In this document: positions 1-5,169 of the stretch, piece after piece
Position numbering within the stretch: the first letter of the stretch is position 1
How the letters are laid out: every line of letters starts with the position of its first letter
Assembly: GCA_028281485.1 (NCBI GenBank)
Contig: JANQJT010000065.1
Span: 1 to 6,295 of the forward strand
DNA: 6,295 nt
Direction of reading: 5' to 3'
DNA from: Phycisphaeraceae bacterium
GTDB taxonomy: Bacteria; Planctomycetota; Phycisphaerae; Phycisphaerales; Zrk34
Notes under the pieces: generated by a model
Told to the model about the DNA's origin: nothing
Database searches by the model: none
Seen by the model: only the letters and a program-made list of their open reading frames with translations
Program-made: the position numbers and the translations under genes

Positions 1-612
1 GACCACGTCGCAGCCGGTCTTGCGCGCCGCGTTCACCGCGTTGCGCGCCACCTTCACCGCCACGCCCACCGCCTTGCCGTATTCGGCGCACTTCTCCGGC
101 TCGCCGTAGAACCGCACCGCGCCCCCGCCGGACACCTCGGCCTCGACCTGCTCGGTCAGCGTCTGAAGCTGCTGCACCGCCGCGGGGCGCTGCAGGTCGC
201 ACGCGGCCAGCATCACGCTCTTGCCGCGCTTCTTCAATAGCGCCGCCAGCTTGCCGCACGTCGTCGTCTTCCCGCTGCCCTGAAGCCCCGACATCATCAC
301 GATCGTCGGGCCGGGCTGCACGTACATGATGCCCGCCATGTCTTCGCCGCCGCCCATCGTCGCGACCAGCTCGTCGTAGACGATCTTGATCATCTGCTCG
401 CCGGGTTGCAGCGACGTGAGCACCTCCGTGCCCAGCGCCTTCTCCTGCACGTGGGCGCAGAACTTCTTGACCACGTCGAAGTGCACGTCGGCTTCGAGCA
501 GCGCCGTGCGCACCTCCCGCATGGCCTCACGCACGTTGGATTCGGAGATCTTGCCTCGGCCGGAGAGCTTCTTGAAGGTGCTGGAGAACTTTTCAGATAG
601 CGATTCGAGCAT
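1..612 (-). CDS. ffh: Signal recognition particle GTPase Ffh (SRP54), N-terminal part, cut by window edge
   Basis: Ffh binds 4.5S RNA and signal sequences of nascent chains and delivers ribosomes to FtsY at the membrane, with GTP-coupled release. The 204 visible residues begin MLESLSEKF and cover the helical N domain (about 1-90, with the ALLEADV motif at 37-43) and the first half of the G domain. The P-loop GLQGSGKTT is at 109-117 and the DLQRPAA motif at 139-145. The window ends at CDVV, just where the DTAGR G3 motif should follow, so the rest of G and the methionine-rich M domain lie outside. The ATG at 612-610 aligns with the usual Ffh N-terminus, and no other in-frame ATG lies just upstream. 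No strong Shine-Dalgarno precedes it. Compared from memory with E. coli Ffh, the stretch after the LTEQV segment (about 157-200) is roughly 15 residues longer. FtsY is unlikely because there is no acidic N-terminal region and the N domain starts at residue 1. Confidence 0.97.
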   Translation of the reverse strand, partial: MLESLSEKFSSTFKKLSGRGKISESNVREAMREVRTALLEADVHFDVVKKFCAHVQEKALGTEVLTSLQPGEQMIKIVYDELVATMGGGEDMAGIMYVQPGPTIVMMSGLQGSGKTTTCGKLAALLKKRGKSVMLAACDLQRPAAVQQLQTLTEQVEAEVSGGGAVRFYGEPEKCAEYGKAVGVAVKVARNAVNAARKTGCDVV

Positions 613-676
613 GGCGTTATCGATTCCGTAGCGGTTGAACGGGGTGGCAGGGCGTTGGCGCCGCCGCGAGTGGGAT

Positions 677-705
677 ATGGTAGCAGATCACCGGTTCGGG
701 TCGAA
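677..705 (-). promoter_or_regulatory. Probable ffh promoter (-35 TTCGAC, 17-base spacer, extended -10 TACCAT)
   Basis: Read on the minus strand, TTCGAC (705-700) is followed after exactly 17 bases by TACCAT (682-677). The -10 is preceded by TGC, giving an extended -10. The predicted start near 670 would leave a leader of roughly 55-60 bases before the ffh ATG. The match to sigma-70 consensus is moderate. The correct spacing plus the TG extension is the main support. Confidence 0.5.
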
Positions 706-706
706 C
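694..706. repeat. Inverted repeat GTTCG-N3-CGAAC over the ffh -35 element
   Basis: A perfect five-base inverted repeat, GTTCG-GGT-CGAAC, covers the proposed -35 hexamer of the ffh promoter and lies 24 bases upstream of the -10-like box of the divergent MEMO gene. It could be an operator for a dimeric regulator, or chance. It is not a LexA box, because the half-sites are in the reverse order and the spacing is three bases. Confidence 0.3.
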
Positions 707-729
707 GGGCCGGACCGTGCGTGCGGAAG

Positions 730-735
730 TACAAT
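730..735 (+). promoter_or_regulatory. -10 element TACAAT placed for a leaderless MEMO-family mRNA
   Basis: TACAAT matches five of six consensus positions and ends 7 bases before the ATG at 743. A transcript from it would therefore start at or next to the A of the start codon. No convincing -35 is seen at 16-18 bases. The only purine stretch, GGAAG at 725-729, is 13 bases from the ATG, too far for a good Shine-Dalgarno. Confidence 0.55.
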
Positions 736-742
736 AAACGCG

Positions 743-1630
743 ATGAACGACGCGTCTGACAGCATCCGCACGCCCGTCGTGGCGGGGCGGTTCTACGAAA
801 GCGATCCGCAGCGCTGCGCCGCCGACGCGGAATCGATGTGTGCCGAGACGACTACGATACGGTTGCCCGCGAAGCTGGTCGGCGGTGTCGTCCCGCACGC
901 CGGCTGGGCCTGCAGCGGACGCATCGCCGGCCTGACCTGGCGCACGCTCGCCGAACACTCAAACGCGAAGACCGTCTTCCTCACCGGATCGGTGCACACC
1001 GTCAACCTGCCGTGCCCGGCTCTGGACACGCACGACGCCTGGCAGACGCCGCTCGGCGAAATCCCGGTCGATACCGAGCTGCGCCACGCCATCTCCCAGC
1101 TCGAAGGCTACGAGGTCTTCGACGCCGCCCACACCCACGAACACGCGCTCGAAGTCGAGCTGCCCATGTTGCGACACGTGTTCGGCGATGACGCGCGGTT
1201 CGTGCCGTGCATGATCCCGCCGATCCCCGAGGCGATCGGGTGGGGCGAGGCGTTGGGCAAGCTGCTGGGTGATTGGCACGAGGACGTGCTCGTCGTCGCC
1301 TCCAGCGACCTGACACACTACGGCCCGGGCTACGGCTACACGCCCGAAGGCTCGGGCGAATCCGGCTACCGCTGGGCACACGAAACCAACGACCGCGCCT
1401 GGCTTGACCGCGTCGAACACATGCGAGCCGTGGATTCCCTGGTGCACGCCGATCGCCATCGCAGCGCGTGCGGCGGTGGGGCGGTCGCGGCCGTCATCGC
1501 CGCCGCCGGGCGCATGGGCGCCACCGCCGGTCACACCCTCGACCACACCGACTCCGCACGCGAACTGGCAAAACTCGGCCACGGCGACCGCACCGACTCC
1601 GTCGGCTACGCGTCAATCGTCTTCGGATAA
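743..1630 (+). CDS. MEMO1-family protein (AmmeMemoRadiSam system protein B)
   Basis: This 295-residue protein belongs to the MEMO1 family, which is related in fold to extradiol dioxygenases and LigB. Visible family motifs are the N-terminal VAGRFYE (13-19), VPHAGWACSG (50-59), GSVHT (82-86), AHTHEHALEVELPML (129-143), SSDLTHYG (187-194) and SACGGG (241-246). His52, His85 and Cys243 correspond to the conserved His-His-Cys site that binds metal in human MEMO1; the redox role is known for human MEMO1 but not for bacterial members. No signal peptide or membrane segment is seen, so it is probably cytosolic. The ATG at 743 is preferred over an in-frame TTG at 635, because family homology begins just after 743 and a -10-like box sits directly upstream. 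The AMMECR1-domain and radical-SAM partners that give the system its name are absent from the window. The dehydrogenase follows after 17 bases. Family assignment is confident; the biological role is unknown. Confidence 0.93.
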   Translation: MNDASDSIRTPVVAGRFYESDPQRCAADAESMCAETTTIRLPAKLVGGVVPHAGWACSGRIAGLTWRTLAEHSNAKTVFLTGSVHTVNLPCPALDTHDAWQTPLGEIPVDTELRHAISQLEGYEVFDAAHTHEHALEVELPMLRHVFGDDARFVPCMIPPIPEAIGWGEALGKLLGDWHEDVLVVASSDLTHYGPGYGYTPEGSGESGYRWAHETNDRAWLDRVEHMRAVDSLVHADRHRSACGGGAVAAVIAAAGRMGATAGHTLDHTDSARELAKLGHGDRTDSVGYASIVFG

Positions 1631-1632
1631 GC

Positions 1633-1638
1633 TATGCT
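1633..1638 (+). promoter_or_regulatory. -10-like TATGCT just upstream of the dehydrogenase start
   Basis: TATGCT ends 9 bases before the ATG at 1648, in the 17-base gap after the MEMO stop codon. A start 7-8 bases downstream would give a leader of only one to three bases. No clear -35 is visible and there is no Shine-Dalgarno. Read-through from the MEMO gene is an equally good explanation for expression, so this is the weakest of the four similar sites. Confidence 0.35.
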
Positions 1639-1647
1639 CTAAACGAC

Positions 1648-2601
1648 ATGGCCAAACCCAAAGTCATCCTCACCGAACACCTCGACGACGTCTGCGCCGA
1701 TTGGCTGACGGAGCACGTCGACCTGATCCGCGTCCCGCACGACGACGCGACACTGGCCGATCACCTGGCCTCGGCCGAGGGCCTGGTCATTCGCACGTAC
1801 ACGCAGATCACGCCTGAATTGCTGGCCAAGGCGCCGAAGCTGCGCGTGGTGGCCCGCGCGGGTGTCGGGCTGGACAACGTGGACCTGGCCGCGTGTCGCA
1901 AGGCCGAGGTGAGCGTGGTGTACACGCCGGACGCCAACACGCAGGCCGTGGTGGAGTACGTCTGGGGCCTGATCGCCGACGCCGTGCGTCCGCGCTACAC
2001 GATGGATCACTACGTGCCGCCGCCCGCCTTTCACGATCTCAGACAGCAACACGTCGGCCGCCAGCTCGACACGATGGTGCTCGGCGTGCTCGGCATGGGG
2101 CGCATCGGTCGCCGCATGGCGGAGGTCGCCCACGCGATGGGCGTGCGCGTGCTCTACAACGACCTGCTCAAGCGTCGCGAGCTCAACCTGCCCGACGACG
2201 AGCCCAGCGAGTTCGTCGACAAGCGCACCCTCTACACCACCTGTGACATCCTCACCATCCACACCGACGGGCGTAAGGACAACCACCATTTGATCAACGC
2301 CGACGTGTTGAAGCAGCTCAAGCCGAGTTGCGTTTTGATCAACGCGGCGCGCGGCATGCTGATCGACAACGACGCCCTGGCCGGCTGGGCCGACCGCGTG
2401 AAAGACAAAGGCGGCGCCGCGTACCTGGACGTGCACGACCCCGAGCCGCCGCCGGACGACTACCCGCTGTTCGGCAAGCCCAACGTGAAGCTGCTGCCAC
2501 ATCTGGCCAGCCGCACACCCAACGCGATGGAAAACATGAGCTGGGTCGTGCGCGACGTCGTCCGCGTGCTGAACGGCCAGCCGCCGCACTACCCCGCGTA
2601 A
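1648..2601 (+). CDS. D-isomer-specific 2-hydroxyacid dehydrogenase family protein (phosphoglycerate dehydrogenase-like)
   Basis: This is an NAD(P)-dependent oxidoreductase of the family that interconverts 2-hydroxyacids and 2-oxoacids (317 residues). The substrate-binding domain is split between both ends. ARAGVGLDNVDL at 69-80 is the usual phosphoglycerate-dehydrogenase-type segment. The nucleotide-binding domain carries LGMGRIG (148-154, the GxGxxG loop), with Asp172 (YND) at the end of the second strand suggesting NAD preference. The catalytic triad appears complete: Arg235 in INAARG, Glu266 in HDPEP, His285 in PHLAS. There is no ACT or other C-terminal regulatory domain, so it is a short form and the substrate cannot be read from sequence. 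The ATG at 1648 matches the family N-terminus (MAKPKVILTE). It lies 17 bases after the MEMO gene on the same strand, so co-transcription is plausible. Glyoxylate/hydroxypyruvate reductase or a CtBP-like role are alternatives. Confidence 0.92.
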   Translation: MAKPKVILTEHLDDVCADWLTEHVDLIRVPHDDATLADHLASAEGLVIRTYTQITPELLAKAPKLRVVARAGVGLDNVDLAACRKAEVSVVYTPDANTQAVVEYVWGLIADAVRPRYTMDHYVPPPAFHDLRQQHVGRQLDTMVLGVLGMGRIGRRMAEVAHAMGVRVLYNDLLKRRELNLPDDEPSEFVDKRTLYTTCDILTIHTDGRKDNHHLINADVLKQLKPSCVLINAARGMLIDNDALAGWADRVKDKGGAAYLDVHDPEPPPDDYPLFGKPNVKLLPHLASRTPNAMENMSWVVRDVVRVLNGQPPHYPA

Positions 2602-2614
2602 TCAACTCAACCGA

Positions 2615-2624
2615 ATCACGTGAT
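2615..2624. repeat. Ten-base perfect palindrome at the convergent gene ends
   Basis: ATCACGTGAT is perfectly self-complementary and contains the TGA stop of the aldo/keto reductase. It sits at the edge of the 14-base gap between the convergent stop codons. It is too short and loopless to be a normal intrinsic terminator, and no T-tract follows on either strand. Confidence 0.3.
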
Positions 2625-3611
2625 GTTCGGACGATGCCTCTCGAGGATCGCCGTCATCTGGTTGACTATTTCGGGTGACAGTTCCACCGCGCCGCCGACG
2701 TTCTCGATCGCCTGCTGCGCGTTGCGCGCCCCGACCAGCACGTGACTCACGCCCGGCTGATGCAGTGTCCACGCGATCACCAGTTGGCCCATCGTCAGCC
2801 CCATTTCCTGGGCGAAGGGCTTGAACTGGTCCAACATCGCCAGCACCTTCGCCACGTTGTCCGCCTCGAAGCGCTTCTGCTTCGAACGCAGGTCGCCCTC
2901 GCCGTACGTGCGGTCCGGCGTGATCTTGCCTGTGAGCAGACCCAACACCAGCGGCGAGTACGCCAGGAACGCGATGCCGCCGTCGATGCAGATCGGTAGG
3001 TCGTCTGCCTCGCGGTCGCGCTTCAGCATCGAGTACTGCTCCTGGATCGAATCCAGCGTGCCGGCTGCGCGATACCGTTCCATGTGTTCGGGCAAGACGT
3101 TGCACGCGCCGATCGCGCGGATCTTGCCCTGGTCACGCAGCTTCTCCAGCGCCGCCATCGTGTCTTCGATGGGCGTGGTCGCTTCCTGCCAGTGGGTTTG
3201 CAGCAGGTCGATGTGGTCGGTCTGCAGACGCTGTAAAGAGCCTTCGACTTCCTGCGTGATCGACTCCGGCCCGAGGTAGCGGTGCACGATCACGTCGCCC
3301 TCCGCATCGATGGTGGTTGCGGTGGAATGGAAAGCCTCTTCTCCCTTGTCGGTGCCCGAGACCAGGCCGCACTTGGTGGCGAGGTAGACCGCGTCACGCC
3401 TGCCGGCGATCGCCTTACCGACGACCGTCTCGGAGTGACCGAAGCCGTAGATCGGCGCGGTGTCGATGAGAGTCACGCCGTGGTCGATCGACGCCTGGAT
3501 TGCGGCGACGGCGTTATCGTCGTCCGTGCCGCCCCACATCCAACCCCCGATGGCCCACGTGCCCAGCCCGATGGCGGACGTTTCAATCCCGGCGATGGGT
3601 CTCTGCAACAT
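2616..3611 (-). CDS. Aldo/keto reductase, AKR11 (YhdN/IolS)-like
   Basis: This NAD(P)H-dependent (alpha/beta)8-barrel oxidoreductase of 331 residues reduces aldehydes or ketones. The catalytic tetrad is visible: Asp50 and Tyr55 in LIDTAPIYGFGHSE, Lys80 in ATKCG, His140 in LLQTHWQE. Asn171 (GACN) and the C-terminal cofactor segment VLVGARNAQQ (291-300) fit the family. GTWAIGGWMWGG near residues 17-28 is typical of the AKR11 group that includes Bacillus YhdN and IolS. The segment after Lys80 (about 82-114) looks longer than I recall in YhdN. There is no signal peptide. The start is well supported, with AAGGGAG seven bases upstream of the ATG. It lies 52 bases downstream of the HAD gene on the same strand and may be co-transcribed with it. 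The natural substrate cannot be inferred. Confidence 0.96.
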   Translation of the reverse strand: MLQRPIAGIETSAIGLGTWAIGGWMWGGTDDDNAVAAIQASIDHGVTLIDTAPIYGFGHSETVVGKAIAGRRDAVYLATKCGLVSGTDKGEEAFHSTATTIDAEGDVIVHRYLGPESITQEVEGSLQRLQTDHIDLLQTHWQEATTPIEDTMAALEKLRDQGKIRAIGACNVLPEHMERYRAAGTLDSIQEQYSMLKRDREADDLPICIDGGIAFLAYSPLVLGLLTGKITPDRTYGEGDLRSKQKRFEADNVAKVLAMLDQFKPFAQEMGLTMGQLVIAWTLHQPGVSHVLVGARNAQQAIENVGGAVELSPEIVNQMTAILERHRPNIT

Positions 3612-3618
3612 CGTCTAG

Positions 3619-3625
3619 CTCCCTT
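3619..3625 (-). promoter_or_regulatory. Strong Shine-Dalgarno AAGGGAG for the aldo/keto reductase
   Basis: On the minus strand AAGGGAG lies seven bases before the ATG at 3611, ideal spacing for anti-SD pairing. It fixes the start codon and contrasts with the upstream HAD gene, which has no such site. This fits translation of an internal cistron in a HAD-reductase transcript. Confidence 0.8.
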
Positions 3626-3663
3626 GTCATCAAGTTAAGTCTCGCACACCCGAGCACATCGTA

Positions 3664-4311
3664 TCAGTCGAGCAGGTCGATCACGCCTTCGATTTGTGTA
3701 ATGACGTGCGTCGCACCCGCATCGCGCAGCTCCTCGGCCCCACGCAATCCGTACGCGGCGCCGATCCCGATCATCCCCGCGTTAGATGCCGTTAACATGT
3801 CGACGTCACTGTCTCCCACGAACGCACACCGTCCGGCCGGCACGCCCATCACCTCGGCCAGTCGCCACGCCGCCGCGGGGTCCGGCTTGATCGGCACACC
3901 CTGCTGCGCCCCGGCCACCTCCGCAAACGTCCACCGATCGAACAACCGACCCACCACGTCCACCGTCGGTTCGTGCGGCTTGTTGCTCAGCACGGCGAAC
4001 GGCAACCCCCGCTCCGTCAGCTCATCCAACACACGCCCCGCCCCGTCGTATGCCCGCGCCTTGTCGCCGCCTTCTTCCATCAGCACCGGCAGATACCGCA
4101 CCAGCACCTCGCCGACCAGGTCGTGACGGTCCGCGGGCAGCGCACGCTCGACCAGCTTCTCCACACCGTTGCCGATAAAGCGACGGTACGCGTCGCGATC
4201 GTGCGTGGGCAGGCCGAACTCTTCCAGCACGCTGTTCAGCGCACCGGCGATGCCGTCCAACGTGTCGGCCAGCGTGCCGTCGAGATCGAAAATCACCGCG
4301 TCAAATGACAT
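3664..4311 (-). CDS. HAD-superfamily hydrolase, phosphoglycolate phosphatase-like
   Basis: This 215-residue haloacid-dehalogenase-type phosphatase has all four motifs: DLDGT at 9-13 (nucleophile Asp9, acid/base Asp11), SNK at 109-111, KPDP at 142-145 and GDSDVDM at 166-172. The helical segment between motifs I and II (about 16-88) is a C1 cap, as in Gph, which hydrolyses 2-phosphoglycolate from oxidative DNA-end damage or oxygenase side reactions. The MSFDAVIFDLDG start and overall length are typical. Pyrophosphatase PpaX or a beta-phosphoglucomutase relative cannot be excluded, so no symbol is given. The ATG has no Shine-Dalgarno, but TATACT ends six bases upstream, suggesting a leaderless message. 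The gene is divergent from coaE and precedes the aldo/keto reductase by 52 bases. Confidence 0.92.
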   Translation of the reverse strand: MSFDAVIFDLDGTLADTLDGIAGALNSVLEEFGLPTHDRDAYRRFIGNGVEKLVERALPADRHDLVGEVLVRYLPVLMEEGGDKARAYDGAGRVLDELTERGLPFAVLSNKPHEPTVDVVGRLFDRWTFAEVAGAQQGVPIKPDPAAAWRLAEVMGVPAGRCAFVGDSDVDMLTASNAGMIGIGAAYGLRGAEELRDAGATHVITQIEGVIDLLD

Positions 4312-4317
4312 GGGCGG

Positions 4318-4323
4318 AGTATA
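4318..4323 (-). promoter_or_regulatory. -10 element TATACT for a leaderless HAD-gene mRNA
   Basis: On the minus strand TATACT matches five of six consensus bases and ends six bases before the ATG at 4311, placing the transcript start on or beside the start codon. The intervening CCGCCC cannot act as a Shine-Dalgarno. No TTGACA-like -35 is visible; the expected -35 position abuts the -10 of the opposite promoter. Confidence 0.6.
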
Positions 4324-4345
4324 GCGGCCTTGGCCCGCGGCGCGG

Positions 4346-4351
4346 TATAGT
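4346..4351 (+). promoter_or_regulatory. -10 element TATAGT for coaE
   Basis: TATAGT matches five of six consensus bases. It abuts the ATG at 4352 directly and lies nine bases before an in-frame GTG at 4361. Transcription from this element would begin around 4358, so it would exclude the ATG and leave the GTG with a leader of only about three bases. Confidence 0.6.
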
Positions 4352-4978
4352 ATGCAAGTCGTGGCACGCTCGAAATCACAACCCGTCATCGGAATCGCCG
4401 GCGGGATCGGGTCGGGCAAGAGCTGGGTCGCCAACGAGATGGCAAAGCTCGGGGGTGTCGTCTTCGATGCCGACGCCGTCGCCAAGAAGGACCTGGACCG
4501 CTCCAGCGTGCAGCGGCAGCTCGTCGAGTGGTGGGGCAAAAAGGTTATCGCGGGCGACGGCAAGACCGACCGCCGCGCACTGGCCGACATCGTCTTCCAT
4601 GATCCTCACGAGAAAACCAAGCTCGAGGCGATCGTCCACCCGCTGGTCCGGGCCGAGCGTGAGAAGCTCAAGCGGCGCGTGGCGATCGACGAGGACGTGC
4701 GGTTCATCGTGATGGACACGCCGCTGCTTTTTGAGGCCGGCTTCGCCGACGACTGTGACGCGGTGGTCTTCGTGGATACCGACCGAGATGTGCGTTTAGA
4801 GCGTGTCAGGGCCGAACGGGGCTGGGACGAGGCCGAGCTGACCCGCCGGGAAACAAATCAGTGGCCGCTGGATAGAAAACTTGACTTATCCCACCATATC
4901 GTCGATAACAATACAGGCGAGGCGGAAGCCGTCGTCCAAATCCGTGACATAATCACGCGAATCCTGGAAACAAGCTGA
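4352..4978 (+). CDS. coaE: Dephospho-CoA kinase
   Basis: CoaE phosphorylates the 3'-hydroxyl of dephospho-CoA with ATP, the last step of CoA synthesis, in the cytosol. The 208-residue reading shows the P-loop GGIGSGKS (17-24), the DAD acceptor-site motif (39-41), HPLVR (96-100), DTPLLFEAG (122-130), the RRETNQWPLDRK lid-proximal segment (165-176) and the C-terminal HHIVDNNTG (181-189). Length and motif order are normal for the family. The start is uncertain. The ATG at 4352 gives the longest form, but the TATAGT promoter touches it, so the GTG at 4361 (205 residues) is the likelier true start; both sit close before the PVIGIAGG strand. The 3' end holds a cluster of AT-rich codons unusual for this gene, where rho promoter elements may be embedded. 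The rho gene follows after a 191-base leader. Confidence 0.95.
   Translation: MQVVARSKSQPVIGIAGGIGSGKSWVANEMAKLGGVVFDADAVAKKDLDRSSVQRQLVEWWGKKVIAGDGKTDRRALADIVFHDPHEKTKLEAIVHPLVRAEREKLKRRVAIDEDVRFIVMDTPLLFEAGFADDCDAVVFVDTDRDVRLERVRAERGWDEAELTRRETNQWPLDRKLDLSHHIVDNNTGEAEAVVQIRDIITRILETS
4881..4909 (+). promoter_or_regulatory. Possible promoter inside coaE: TTGACT, 17 bases, GATAAC
   Basis: TTGACT (five of six to the -35 consensus) is followed after 17 bases by GATAAC, a weak -10. It lies in an AT-rich run of coaE where codons such as AGA, CTT, TTA, AAT and ACA replace the GC-ending codons used elsewhere. It would drive rho with a leader of about 250 bases. The poor -10 keeps confidence low. 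Confidence 0.3.
4945..4953 (+). promoter_or_regulatory. Candidate rho promoter: extended -10 TGACATAAT inside coaE
   Basis: CATAAT (five of six) is preceded by TGA, forming an extended -10 that can work without a good -35. It overlaps the last codons of coaE and uses an ATA isoleucine codon, which is out of keeping with this GC-rich gene. A start near 4960 would give rho a leader of about 210 bases. Confidence 0.4.
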
Positions 4979-5107
4979 TGCGGTGTTGGAGAACGTGACG
5001 TCTATTGCGTCGCACGCCTCCGGCCCATCACCCGCCCCCACGCATAGGCGATCCTAAACAGTTCGATCGCCGCAAACCTTACCCGAATCCGGCCCACCGC
5101 ATATCCG

Positions 5108-5147
5108 GCCGGTTCTTACCGGAAACTTCCCCAAACGGAAAACCGGC
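5108..5147 (+). repeat. Overlapping alternative hairpins in the rho leader
   Basis: GCCGGTT (5108-5114) can pair perfectly with AACCGGC (5141-5147), with TTCC (5127-5130) and GGAA (5137-5140) stacking inside. The same 5' arm can instead form a tight local hairpin, CCGGT-TCTT-ACCGG (5109-5122). The two are mutually exclusive. Neither has a following T-tract, so a simple terminator is unlikely. Confidence 0.35.
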
Positions 5148-5154
5148 TTACCAC

Positions 5155-5159
5155 GGAGA
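5155..5159 (+). promoter_or_regulatory. Shine-Dalgarno GGAGA for rho
   Basis: GGAGA ends ten bases before the ATG at 5170, slightly long but usable spacing. It supports this ATG as the start and therefore the reality of the N-terminal extension of Rho. Confidence 0.65.
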
Positions 5160-5169
5160 CCGTCTAACG

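Larger units (their letters stand above)
4979..5169 (+). promoter_or_regulatory. C-rich, G-poor leader of rho; candidate autoregulatory (rut-like) region
   Basis: No gene is seen between the coaE stop and the rho start. From 5011 to 5160 C outnumbers G about two to one by hand count (about 63 against 30), the base bias that favours Rho loading. Rho is known to attenuate its own transcription in the leader in E. coli; that this leader does the same is inference. The plus strand of the rho coding region is also C-rich, so bias alone is not proof. The 3' part holds two alternative hairpins and the ribosome binding site. No intrinsic terminator for coaE (stem plus T-tract) is visible. Confidence 0.4.

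Noticed and set aside
694..706. tRNA T-arm or LexA box reading of GTTCG-N3-CGAAC
   Set aside because: No acceptor, D or anticodon arms surround it, and the LexA half-site order and spacing do not match.
635..742. Upstream TTG start that would lengthen the MEMO protein by 36 residues
   Set aside because: The added sequence has no family similarity, crosses the ffh promoter region and lacks a ribosome binding site. The ATG at 743 fits the family N-terminus.
959..1582. Antisense open frame within the MEMO gene
   Set aside because: GC-rich sequence keeps stop codons rare in antisense frames, and no domain is seen.
1639..2589. Long open frame antisense to the dehydrogenase (316 codons)
   Set aside because: The opposite strand encodes a complete dehydrogenase with its full catalytic set. 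The antisense product is Val/His-rich with no family motif.
3640..3663. Separate promoter or terminator in the 52-base HAD to aldo/keto reductase gap
   Set aside because: TACGAT on the minus strand is -10-like but lacks a -35, and the CTCG/CGAG stem is only four bases. Co-transcription explains the gap as well.
4995..5015. Hairpin GTGACG/CGT-cg-CAC after coaE as a terminator
   Set aside because: The stem has a two-base bulge and no T-tract follows.
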